Source: Candidatus Methanoplasma sp. (GTDB lineage: Archaea > Thermoplasmatota > Thermoplasmata > Methanomassiliicoccales > Methanomethylophilaceae). Taken from it: a stretch of 5,640 nt of DNA. This document shows positions 1 to 5,127 of this stretch, piece by piece (within the stretch, counting starts at the first letter, position 1; every line of letters begins with the position of its first letter). The position numbers and the translations under genes are program-made. The notes beneath the pieces are model-generated. The model made no database searches. It had not been told where the DNA came from and was given only the letters and a program-made list of their open reading frames with translations. The DNA lies in NCBI GenBank assembly GCA_031271555.1, contig JAISVN010000083.1, positions 1 to 5,640 on the forward strand, in the 5' to 3' direction.

Positions 1-557
1 AAGAACCTGTCCGCATCCCTCGACAGCCTGAAGACATGCGCCAGCATATGCTGGGCGAGGGTTATCGGCTGCGCATGCTGCATGTGGGTGAAACCGGGCA
101 TTATCGTATCTCCGTGATCCTCCGCGACCTTCAGCATGCTCATTGCAAGGGTGTCGATGTCCATGACCGCTTCCAGGATGACATCTCTGAGGTACATCCT
201 GAGGTCGGTTGCGACCTGGTCGTTCCTGCTGCGGCCGGTGTGGAGTTTCCCCCCGACGGGGCCAACCATGGACGTGAGTTTGAACTCGATGTTGGTGTGG
301 ATGTCCTCCAGCGATTCATCGATATTGAATTCTCCCTTCTCCATCTCTGACACTATCGATATGAGACCGTTTATTATGACGTCGGCATCTTCGGCGGGTA
401 TTATCTTCTGCTTCTTCAGCATCCTTGCGTGCGCAAGCGATCCCATTACATCGTAGAACGCGAGTGCGGAATCTACATCCAGAGAGGATGTGAACTTCAA
501 AGCCGATTCATCAAGTTCCCCTTCGAACCTTCCTGACCAAAGTGCCTGTTTAGCCAT
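1..557 (-). CDS. argH: Argininosuccinate lyase, N-terminal part (cut by window edge)
   Basis: Last step of arginine synthesis: cytoplasmic cleavage of argininosuccinate to arginine and fumarate. It belongs to the fumarase/aspartase superfamily and is normally a homotetramer. Only the first 185 codons are in the window. Reading the minus strand from the ATG at 557 gives a protein starting MAKQALWSGRF, the usual W-x-GRF opening. Next come EDIHTNIE (residues 84-91), GKLHTGRSRNDQVATD (103-118) and MPGFTHMQHAQP (153-164). These are the substrate-binding loops and the TH-x-Q-x-AQP region that carries an active-site histidine. The serine signature loop (GSSxMPxKxNP) lies in the missing C-terminal half. 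The start is 4 bases after the argG stop, so the two are co-transcribed and probably translationally coupled. Arginine codons are 8 AGR against 1 CGN, unlike the rightward operon. Identification is very secure; integrity beyond the edge is unknown. Confidence 0.96.
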   Translation of the reverse strand, partial: MAKQALWSGRFEGELDESALKFTSSLDVDSALAFYDVMGSLAHARMLKKQKIIPAEDADVIINGLISIVSEMEKGEFNIDESLEDIHTNIEFKLTSMVGPVGGKLHTGRSRNDQVATDLRMYLRDVILEAVMDIDTLAMSMLKVAEDHGDTIMPGFTHMQHAQPITLAQHMLAHVFRLSRDADRF

Positions 558-568
558 GCTATCACTTC
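558..568 (-). promoter_or_regulatory. argH ribosome binding site overlapping the argG stop codon
   Basis: On the minus strand the junction reads AAGTGATAGC followed by the argH ATG. GTGAT matches part of the archaeal Shine-Dalgarno consensus GGAGGTGATC, which is complementary to the conserved 16S 3' end GATCACCTCC. The TGA inside it is the argG stop. Five bases lie between GTG and ATG. No GGAGG is present, so binding alone would be weak, and coupling to argG termination is likely. Confidence 0.55.
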
Positions 569-1800
569 TTGTTGTGGGCCCGTGCGGCGGTCCTGTCGGG
601 AAGGCCCCAGCAATAGATGAAACCAACGGCGGACTTGTGGTCGAAATGATCGTCCTTTCCGTACGTGGAAAGTCCGGTGTCGTACAGTGAGTATGAGGAC
701 TTGCGGCCTACGACCGTGCAGTTCCCTTTGTGGAGCTTCAACCTTATCGTTCCGGAGACGTATGCCTGCGTCTTATCGATGAATGCGTTGATCGGTTCTC
801 TCAGTCCTCCGAACCAAAGACCGTTGTAGACAAGTTCGCAGAACTTCTGCTCTATGCCTCTCTTGAATTCTATGACATCCTTTGTCACGGTCATCGCTTC
901 CAATGCGCGGTGCGCAGTTATAAGGACCTCAGCGGCCGGGCATTCGTAGACCTCTCTGCTCTTTATTCCTACCAAACGGTCCTCGATGTGGTCGATGCGG
1001 CCCACGCCGTTCCTTCCGGCGATCTTGTAGAGCGATTCTATCAATTCGATCCCGCCCATGCGTTTTCCGTCGAGTCCGACCGGTATCCCTTTCTCGAACT
1101 CTATCTCGATGTACTCGGGCTGGTTAGGGGCCTCGATCGGGTCAACCGTGTGCACCCACACGTCCTTAGGGGGTTCTGCCCAGGCATCCTCGAGCACTCC
1201 TGCCTCGCAGGATGCCCCCCAGAGGTTCTCGTCCCTTGAGTAAGGGCTTTCTTTCTTGACGATTATCTCGATGCCGTTCTTGTTCGCATAATCGATCTCT
1301 TCGTCGCGGGTCATAACCCATTCCCTTATGGGCGCTATTATCTTCAGGTCCGGGTCCATGGAAACGATGCCCACGTCGAACCTTACCTGGTCGTTCCCTT
1401 TGCCGGTGCAGCCGTGTGCGATATACATGGCGCCTTCTTTTTTGGCGACATCCACCAGTTTCTTTGCGATAAGAGGTCTGGCTATGGCGGTGCTGAGGGG
1501 ATATATGTTCTGATACATGGCATTGGCCTTCAGGGCCGGCCAGATGTATTCCTCCACGAACTCGTCCTTAGCATCGACGAACTCGGCTTTCACGGCCCCG
1601 TTCCTTATGGCTCTTGCGATAATATCATCGCTGCTGGGCGGCTGCCCCACATTTATTGCGACAGCTATAACGTCAAGATCGTATTTGTCCTGGATCCATT
1701 TTATGGCCACCGACGTGTCCAATCCTCCGGAATATGCCAGAACCACTTTGTCTCTGCCGTTTTTGCCCTTTGATATGTTCGCTTCGTTTTCGCATGCCAT
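562..1800 (-). CDS. argG: Argininosuccinate synthase
   Basis: Condenses citrulline and aspartate using ATP to give argininosuccinate, the substrate of the neighbouring argH product; cytoplasmic and usually tetrameric. The protein is 412 residues, close to the family norm of about 400. The N-type ATP pyrophosphatase P-loop is VLAYSGGLDTSVA (residues 20-32). Further on are AHGCTGKGNDQVRFD (nucleotide, citrulline and aspartate contacts), YSRDENLWG, and a typical C-terminal dimerisation and synthetase domain with PNQPEYIEIEFEKG, GRIDHIEDRLVG and KSREVYE. About 17 residues (MACENEANISKGKNGRD) precede the first strand, where many relatives begin directly at KKVVLAYSGG. The ATG at 1800 is nevertheless the only good start, with a TATA-like box at 1829-1836 placed for a very short leader. 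Its start region is nearly repeated at 1932-1948. First gene of the leftward argGH unit. Arginine codons are 13 AGR to 7 CGN. Confidence 0.98.
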   Translation of the reverse strand: MACENEANISKGKNGRDKVVLAYSGGLDTSVAIKWIQDKYDLDVIAVAINVGQPPSSDDIIARAIRNGAVKAEFVDAKDEFVEEYIWPALKANAMYQNIYPLSTAIARPLIAKKLVDVAKKEGAMYIAHGCTGKGNDQVRFDVGIVSMDPDLKIIAPIREWVMTRDEEIDYANKNGIEIIVKKESPYSRDENLWGASCEAGVLEDAWAEPPKDVWVHTVDPIEAPNQPEYIEIEFEKGIPVGLDGKRMGGIELIESLYKIAGRNGVGRIDHIEDRLVGIKSREVYECPAAEVLITAHRALEAMTVTKDVIEFKRGIEQKFCELVYNGLWFGGLREPINAFIDKTQAYVSGTIRLKLHKGNCTVVGRKSSYSLYDTGLSTYGKDDHFDHKSAVGFIYCWGLPDRTAARAHNKK

Positions 1801-1801
1801 T
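1786..1801. repeat. Direct repeat copy 1, spanning the argG start codon
   Basis: The plus strand reads GTTTTCGCATGCCATT. The second copy at 1932-1948 is identical except for one extra C. This copy covers the first five argG codons plus one leader base, so any bound protein or RNA pairing here would affect argG initiation. Repeat identity is read directly; function is unknown. Confidence 0.6.
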
Positions 1802-1828
1802 TATATCATTCTCTTGATGGCTATTCTT

Positions 1829-1836
1829 TATTTAAA
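1829..1836 (-). promoter_or_regulatory. TATA-like box of the argGH operon
   Basis: The minus strand reads TTTAAATA here, a good match to archaeal TATA boxes. A transcript starting about 26 bases from the box centre would begin near 1806, leaving a leader of only a few bases before the argG ATG at 1800. That fits the absence of a convincing Shine-Dalgarno sequence there (AGAGAATGATATAA). The upstream flank GGACAACGA is only a fair BRE match. A second TTTAAAT lies 21 bp further upstream at 1851-1857. Position and sequence are seen; promoter function is inferred. Confidence 0.5.
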
Positions 1837-1931
1837 TCGTTGTCCCCTTCATTTAAACAATACAATTCAAAGGGCATCGCATACAGATCCTCATTGTTGT
1901 AGTGACACCCCTGTTGCTCAAGCCACATTGT

Positions 1932-1948
1932 GTTTTCGCATCGCCATT
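1932..1948. repeat. Direct repeat copy 2, within the divergent intergenic region
   Basis: The plus strand reads GTTTTCGCATCGCCATT, matching 1786-1801 with a single-base insertion. On the minus strand it opens a tiny reading frame (1918-1947, MAMRKHNVA then stop) that resembles the argG start shifted by one base. It could be a decayed duplicate of the argG start or a repeated regulatory site. The tiny frame is not called as a gene. Confidence 0.55.
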
Positions 1949-1971
1949 CCTGTCAGTCGTGCAACTTATCC

Positions 1972-1997
1972 GACAGTGAATGTCTTGTTTCGAACAA
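1972..1997. promoter_or_regulatory. Two adjacent dyads, candidate operator of the divergent promoters
   Basis: Two perfect inverted repeats lie back to back: GACA-N5-TGTC at 1972-1984 and TTGTT-N3-AACAA at 1985-1997. They end just before the TATA-like elements of argC (2003-2020), a place where archaeal repressors or activators often bind. A further CTGTCAG at 1950-1956 imperfectly mirrors CCGACAG at 1970-1976, about 20 bp centre to centre. AACAATAC at 1993-2000 recurs at 1856-1863 beside the argG promoter. The arms are short, so chance is not excluded, and no regulator gene is in the window. Confidence 0.35.
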
Positions 1998-2002
1998 TAC
2001 CC

Positions 2003-2020
2003 ATATATCGGTGTTTTATA
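2003..2020 (+). promoter_or_regulatory. TATA-like elements of the argCJBD operon
   Basis: Two AT-rich candidates sit here: ATATAT at 2003-2008 and TTTTATA at 2014-2020. The second would place the transcript start near 2041-2044, giving a leader of about 16 to 19 bases. The first would place it near 2031, giving a leader of about 29 bases. Both leaders would contain the GGAAGT site at 2048-2053. Which box is used cannot be told from sequence alone. Confidence 0.45.
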
Positions 2021-2047
2021 CTGAGCCGTTTTTACGCTTTAGCAAAC

Positions 2048-2053
2048 GGAAGT
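2048..2053 (+). promoter_or_regulatory. Shine-Dalgarno-like site of argC
   Basis: GGAAGT differs from the consensus GGAGGT at one base and is 6 bases before the ATG at 2060. It supports that start over the far upstream in-frame codon at 1517, which would read through the promoter region and argG antisense. Confidence 0.5.
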
Positions 2054-2059
2054 ACAAAA

Positions 2060-3076
2060 ATGGACAAGGTAGGAATAATTGGAGGAACAGGATACACGGG
2101 GAGCGAACTTTCGCGCCTGCTCTGCACCCACCCTGACGTTGAATTAGCTGCGCTTACGTCCCGTCAGAACGCGGGGAAGAAAGTATCCGACATACACACA
2201 TTTCTGAAAGGATACTCAGACATCCCTTTCACAGAGAAGATAAGCGAGACCAAGGATCTGGACATGGTCTTCGTCGCGACCCCCCACGGAGTTGCGATGG
2301 AGGAGGTCCCGCGCCTCGTCGAGGCGGGCATCAAGGTCATAGACCTTTCGGGCGACTACCGTCTCCATGATGTCAAAGAATACTCCAAATGGTATGGGCA
2401 TGAACATACCGACCCGAAGAATCTGCAGGATGCGGTATACGGTCTTCCGGAACTCTTCCGCGAGAAAATAAAGAAAGCGGATATTGTCGCAAACCCGGGG
2501 TGCTATGCCACCTCGGTGATACTGGCATGCGCGCCGGTGATGAAGGCGGGAGTGGTCGACAATGACATAACGGCCGACGCGAAGAGCGGAACATCCGGGG
2601 CGGGCATGGTGCCTTCGCCGCGTCTCCACCACCCTTTCTGCGGCGAGTCCGTGATACCTTACAGCGTAGGTACGCACCGCCACACTCCGGAGATAGAGGA
2701 TGCCATAGGCATGTTCTCGGGCGTGGATGCGGATGTGACGATGATCCCCCAGCTTATACCCATCGTCCGCGGGATACTTTCCTCATGCTACATGAAACTC
2801 AATAAGGAAGTGTCCGACGAGGACATTTCGAAGATATACGATAAGCAATACGGCAAAGAGCATTTCGTCCATTATGTGAAAGAGCCGTCTATACGTGCGG
2901 TAGTGGGATCGAATCATGCGCACGTGTCGTCGAACGTCATAGGCAGCAAACTGGTGGCATTCGGGGTATTGGACAATCTGGTCAAGGGAGCATCCGGTCA
3001 GGCGGTACAGTGCATGAACCTTATGCTTGGTAAAAAAGAAACATCAGGAATAGACAATCCTGGACTGGGTGTATGA
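2060..3076 (+). CDS. argC: N-acetyl-gamma-glutamyl-phosphate reductase
   Basis: Third step of ornithine synthesis: NADPH-dependent reduction of N-acetylglutamyl phosphate (the ArgB product) to N-acetylglutamate semialdehyde (the ArgD substrate). The protein is 338 residues, normal for the family. The Rossmann dinucleotide loop is GIIGGTGYTGSEL (residues 5-17). The catalytic cysteine is in VANPGCYATS (Cys148), followed by KSGTSGAG (175-182). The active-site histidine region is GTHRHTPEIE (204-213), and the usual C-terminal segment GASGQAVQCMNLMLG spans 310-324. The ATG at 2060 begins exactly at the first beta strand and has a GGAAGT site 6 bases upstream. First gene of the rightward operon; its stop overlaps the argJ start by four bases (ATGA). 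All nine arginine codons are CGN. A LysY-type enzyme for lysine is unlikely, because argJ and argB are alongside and no LysW carrier gene is present in the window. Confidence 0.97.
   Translation: MDKVGIIGGTGYTGSELSRLLCTHPDVELAALTSRQNAGKKVSDIHTFLKGYSDIPFTEKISETKDLDMVFVATPHGVAMEEVPRLVEAGIKVIDLSGDYRLHDVKEYSKWYGHEHTDPKNLQDAVYGLPELFREKIKKADIVANPGCYATSVILACAPVMKAGVVDNDITADAKSGTSGAGMVPSPRLHHPFCGESVIPYSVGTHRHTPEIEDAIGMFSGVDADVTMIPQLIPIVRGILSSCYMKLNKEVSDEDISKIYDKQYGKEHFVHYVKEPSIRAVVGSNHAHVSSNVIGSKLVAFGVLDNLVKGASGQAVQCMNLMLGKKETSGIDNPGLGV
3068..3076 (+). promoter_or_regulatory. argC/argJ junction: GGTG site and ATGA stop-start overlap
   Basis: GGTG at 3068-3071 lies one base before the ATG at 3073 and seven before the ATG at 3079. 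The latter spacing is closer to the 5 to 6 bases seen at the other junctions. The ATGA at 3073-3076 overlaps the argC stop, typical of coupled translation. The first two argJ residues are therefore uncertain. Confidence 0.45.
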
Positions 3077-4305
3077 AAATGATAGAGGTCATAGAAGGAG
3101 GAATAACGACCCCTCAGGGGTTCAAGGCCGCAGGCGTACACAGCGGCGTGAAGTACCGCGCATTGGATCTGGGGATGGTATTCTCCGAAGAACCGGCATC
3201 AGCGTTCGTAGGCTACACAAGCAACGAGGTGAAAGCGGCGCCGGTGCAGGTGATGATGAAGGAGAACTCGCCAAAGCTTTCGGCGGTAGTGATAAACAGC
3301 GGTAACGCCAACGCACTGACCGGACGCCGCGGGATAGAGGACGTCATGTCGATGAAGCAGACAGTCGCCGCAGAGCTGGACATCGATCCCTCAGAGGTCG
3401 GGGTAATGTCCACAGGACTGATAGGACGTTTCGTGGACATGCACAAGATCCGCTATGGGATAAACCGCGCCGCACGCGAGCTTGACATAGGGCGCGAAGC
3501 GGATTCGCTGTTCGCCGAAGCGATAATGACCACAGACACAATAAAGAAAGAATTCGCCGTCCGCGTACGCCTTGAGGACGGTACGCTCGTGTACATATCG
3601 GCGGTGTCGAAGGGAAGCGGAATGATATCTCCGCACCTCAAGGTCCTCCACGGAACGACGCTGACAGTGGTGACCACCGACGCTTCGCTATCGCCGAAAT
3701 TCAACGGCAAATGGCAGGAGATCCTCGACAACAGCCTGAACATGGTATCCGTCGACGGGGACCAGTCGACCAACGACACCGCGATCCTCATGGCCAACGG
3801 AAAGGCCGGAGGAAAGTTCGCAGACGAGGATTCGGAGTTCATAGGGGCGCTGGAATCCGTGATGATGAAGATCGCGAAGACCATAGCATTGGACGGAGAA
3901 GGCGCGACAAAGCTCATTGAGGTGCAGGTGACAGGCGCCGAGACAAAGGACGATGCGCGCAAAGCAGTACACCAGATAATCAACTCACCTTTGGTCAAAT
4001 CCGCGATATTCGGCGCGGACCCGAACTACGGGCGCATAATGATGGCCCTCGGGAACAGCGGATGCAAGTTCAACCTTGAGGATGTCCGCCTCACGATCAA
4101 AGGAGGGGACATGGAAGTGCCCATCCTGGACTCGGGCGCGCCGGTGTTCCAGGAGGAGCGTGCGGTAGAGGTCGTGCGCATGGCCATGGACAACAAAGAA
4201 GTGATAATAGCAGTGGACCTGTCGCTCGGCAAGGAGTCGGCGACCGGATGGGGATGCGACCTGACATACGATTATGTGCGCATCAACGCAGAATACGCAA
4301 CGTGA
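3073..4305 (+). CDS. argJ: Glutamate N-acetyltransferase (ornithine acetyltransferase)
   Basis: Transfers the acetyl group from N-acetylornithine to glutamate, releasing ornithine and regenerating N-acetylglutamate for ArgB. Some members also use acetyl-CoA; sequence alone does not decide that here. The 410-residue length is normal. Family landmarks are INSGNANALTG (74-84, usually NACTG), MSTGLIG (112-118), TTDT (153-156), KGSGMISP (180-187), VDGDQSTNDTAILMANG (227-243), AIFGADPNYGRI (311-322) and the C-terminal WGCDLTYDYVRINAEYAT (393-410). The precursor normally cuts itself before the threonine of ATML, which becomes the nucleophile. Here the equivalent stretch is HLKVLHGTTLTVVTTDA, apparently four residues longer, with Gly194-Thr195 in place of Ala-Thr. 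The rest of the fold is well conserved, so it is probably active. The start may be ATG 3073 (overlapping the argC stop) or ATG 3079, which has GGTG seven bases upstream. All 16 arginine codons are CGN. Confidence 0.96.
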   Translation: MKMIEVIEGGITTPQGFKAAGVHSGVKYRALDLGMVFSEEPASAFVGYTSNEVKAAPVQVMMKENSPKLSAVVINSGNANALTGRRGIEDVMSMKQTVAAELDIDPSEVGVMSTGLIGRFVDMHKIRYGINRAARELDIGREADSLFAEAIMTTDTIKKEFAVRVRLEDGTLVYISAVSKGSGMISPHLKVLHGTTLTVVTTDASLSPKFNGKWQEILDNSLNMVSVDGDQSTNDTAILMANGKAGGKFADEDSEFIGALESVMMKIAKTIALDGEGATKLIEVQVTGAETKDDARKAVHQIINSPLVKSAIFGADPNYGRIMMALGNSGCKFNLEDVRLTIKGGDMEVPILDSGAPVFQEERAVEVVRMAMDNKEVIIAVDLSLGKESATGWGCDLTYDYVRINAEYAT

Positions 4306-4309
4306 TCGC
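4302..4309 (+). promoter_or_regulatory. argB ribosome binding site built around the argJ stop codon
   Basis: The junction reads ACGTGATCGC and then ATG. GTGATC is complementary to GATCAC in the archaeal 16S 3' end, and its TGA is the argJ stop. Five bases separate GTG from the start codon. This supports ATG 4310 as the argB start rather than the in-frame ATG at 4274 inside argJ. Confidence 0.6.
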
Positions 4310-5122
4310 ATGAAGATATTCGTTGTAAAGTTCGGCGGCAACGCCATAAGCGGAAAAGAGGACATGATGCGCCTGTCCAAAGAGGTAGCGGAGCTCGTCA
4401 AAAAAGGCCTGAAGATCGTATTGGTGCACGGCGGAGGCCCCGAGATATCAGCCGAGATGGAAAAAAGAGGCCTGCAGCCCGAGAAGGTGGCAGGACTCAG
4501 AATAACCGACGAGAAGGTCCTGGAAGTGGTCGAAGAGGTACTCGGAAAAATGAACAAGTACGTCACGGAGAATCTCGCAGAATCCGATGTGGCGGCCATA
4601 GGCATGCCCGGCTATCTCTGTACGCTCTGCAAGAAGAAGGAACCCTTCACGGTCAATGACAACGGCAAAGAGGTGACGGTGGACCTCGGTCTGGTAGGCG
4701 AGGTAGTGGACGTCAACCCGGATACCCTGCTGGACCTTCTGAAAAGCAAAGTGACCCCCGTAATATATCCGATAGGAGAGGATGATAAAGGCAACCGCCT
4801 GAATGTCAACGCCGACACGATGGCGGCAGGCATAGCCGCGGGAATAGAATGCGAAGAACTCATAACGATAACGGATGTCCCCGGCATACTTCTCGACGTG
4901 AAGGACCCGAACTCCAAGGTCGACAAGCTGACGCTGGACGAAGTGGATGTTCTGATATCGAAAGGAGTGATCTCCGGAGGCATGATCCCTAAGGTGGAAG
5001 CATGCCGCAGCGCATTGAACGCCGGAGTGAAGGCCGTGCGCATGGTGAACGGAAAGGATCCGCGCAGCATTCTCACAGACATTATGAAGAACGTTCCACA
5101 CGGAACAGTGATAACGAAGTGA
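4310..5122 (+). CDS. argB: N-acetylglutamate kinase
   Basis: Phosphorylates N-acetylglutamate with ATP, the first committed step of the cyclic route; amino acid kinase family. The protein has 270 residues. Landmarks are VVKFGGNA (5-12, Lys7 for phosphates), LVHGGGPEI (38-46, glycine-rich loop), GLRITDEKVLEVVE (62-75, with Arg64 for the substrate carboxylate), DLGLVGEVVDVNPDTL (125-140), LNVNADTMA (164-172), TDVPGIL (188-194), GGMIPK (223-228, Lys228) and HGTVIT at the end. The chain begins at the first beta strand, so it lacks the N-terminal helix that arginine-inhibited kinases use to form hexamer rings. The usual SGxDG segment is replaced by PGYLCTLC (100-107), which contains a C-x-x-C. The start at 4310 is 4 bases after the argJ stop. 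No LysW-type carrier gene is nearby, and the NAG-binding motif is of the acetylglutamate type. Confidence 0.97.
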   Translation: MKIFVVKFGGNAISGKEDMMRLSKEVAELVKKGLKIVLVHGGGPEISAEMEKRGLQPEKVAGLRITDEKVLEVVEEVLGKMNKYVTENLAESDVAAIGMPGYLCTLCKKKEPFTVNDNGKEVTVDLGLVGEVVDVNPDTLLDLLKSKVTPVIYPIGEDDKGNRLNVNADTMAAGIAAGIECEELITITDVPGILLDVKDPNSKVDKLTLDEVDVLISKGVISGGMIPKVEACRSALNAGVKAVRMVNGKDPRSILTDIMKNVPHGTVITK

Positions 5123-5127
5123 TCAAG
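5119..5127 (+). promoter_or_regulatory. argD ribosome binding site built around the argB stop codon
   Basis: The junction reads AAGTGATCAAG and then ATG. The GTGATC contains the argB stop TGA and matches the same part of the Shine-Dalgarno consensus as at the argJ/argB junction, with six bases between GTG and the start codon at 5128. Confidence 0.6.

Larger units (their letters stand above)
1801..2059. other. Divergent intergenic control region between argG and argC
   Basis: A 259-bp non-coding stretch with promoters for both operons at its ends. It is more AT-rich than the flanking genes. Besides the boxes, dyads and repeat listed separately, it contains ATTTAAA twice (1830-1836 and 1851-1857, 21 bp apart, two helical turns) and AACAATAC twice (1856-1863 and 1993-2000), one near each promoter. 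No tRNA-like fold, riboswitch-like conserved core or plausible protein gene was recognised. The length is generous for a region with such short predicted leaders, leaving roughly 150 bp free for regulator binding. Confidence 0.7.

Noticed and set aside
36..456. Plus-strand frames at the left edge
   Set aside because: They are antisense to argH, whose conserved motifs on the minus strand are unmistakable.
730..1239. 169-codon plus-strand open frame opposite argG
   Set aside because: It is antisense to a highly conserved gene, shows no recognisable motif, and is explained by the codon bias of argG.
1918..1947. Nine-codon minus-strand frame as an arginine leader peptide for attenuation
   Set aside because: It has only one arginine codon and lies upstream of the predicted argG transcript start, and no terminator/antiterminator pair was found. 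It is kept only as part of the repeat observation.
1517..2059. In-frame upstream extension of argC on the plus strand to an ATG at 1517
   Set aside because: It runs antisense through argG and across the divergent promoter region. ArgC family proteins begin at the VGIIGGTGYTG strand, and ATG 2060 has a suitable ribosome binding site.
1801..2059. Riboswitch, T-box or tRNA gene in the intergenic region
   Set aside because: No long paired stems, T-box sequence or cloverleaf features were found, and the predicted leaders are too short to hold a riboswitch.
3453..3998. 181-codon minus-strand open frame opposite argJ (also the 206-codon frame at 3985-4605)
   Set aside because: Serine- and arginine-rich low-complexity translations typical of shadow frames, with no start signals and no family resemblance.
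4274..4309. argB starting at the ATG at 4274
   Set aside because: The added 12 residues lie inside the conserved argJ C-terminus in another frame and do not resemble a kinase N-terminus. ATG 4310 has the GTGATC site.
2060..5122. A lysine/LysW carrier-type pathway (LysY, LysZ) instead of arginine
   Set aside because: argJ, an acetylglutamate-type ArgB motif and adjacent argG/argH all point to acetylated arginine intermediates, and no LysW gene is in the window.
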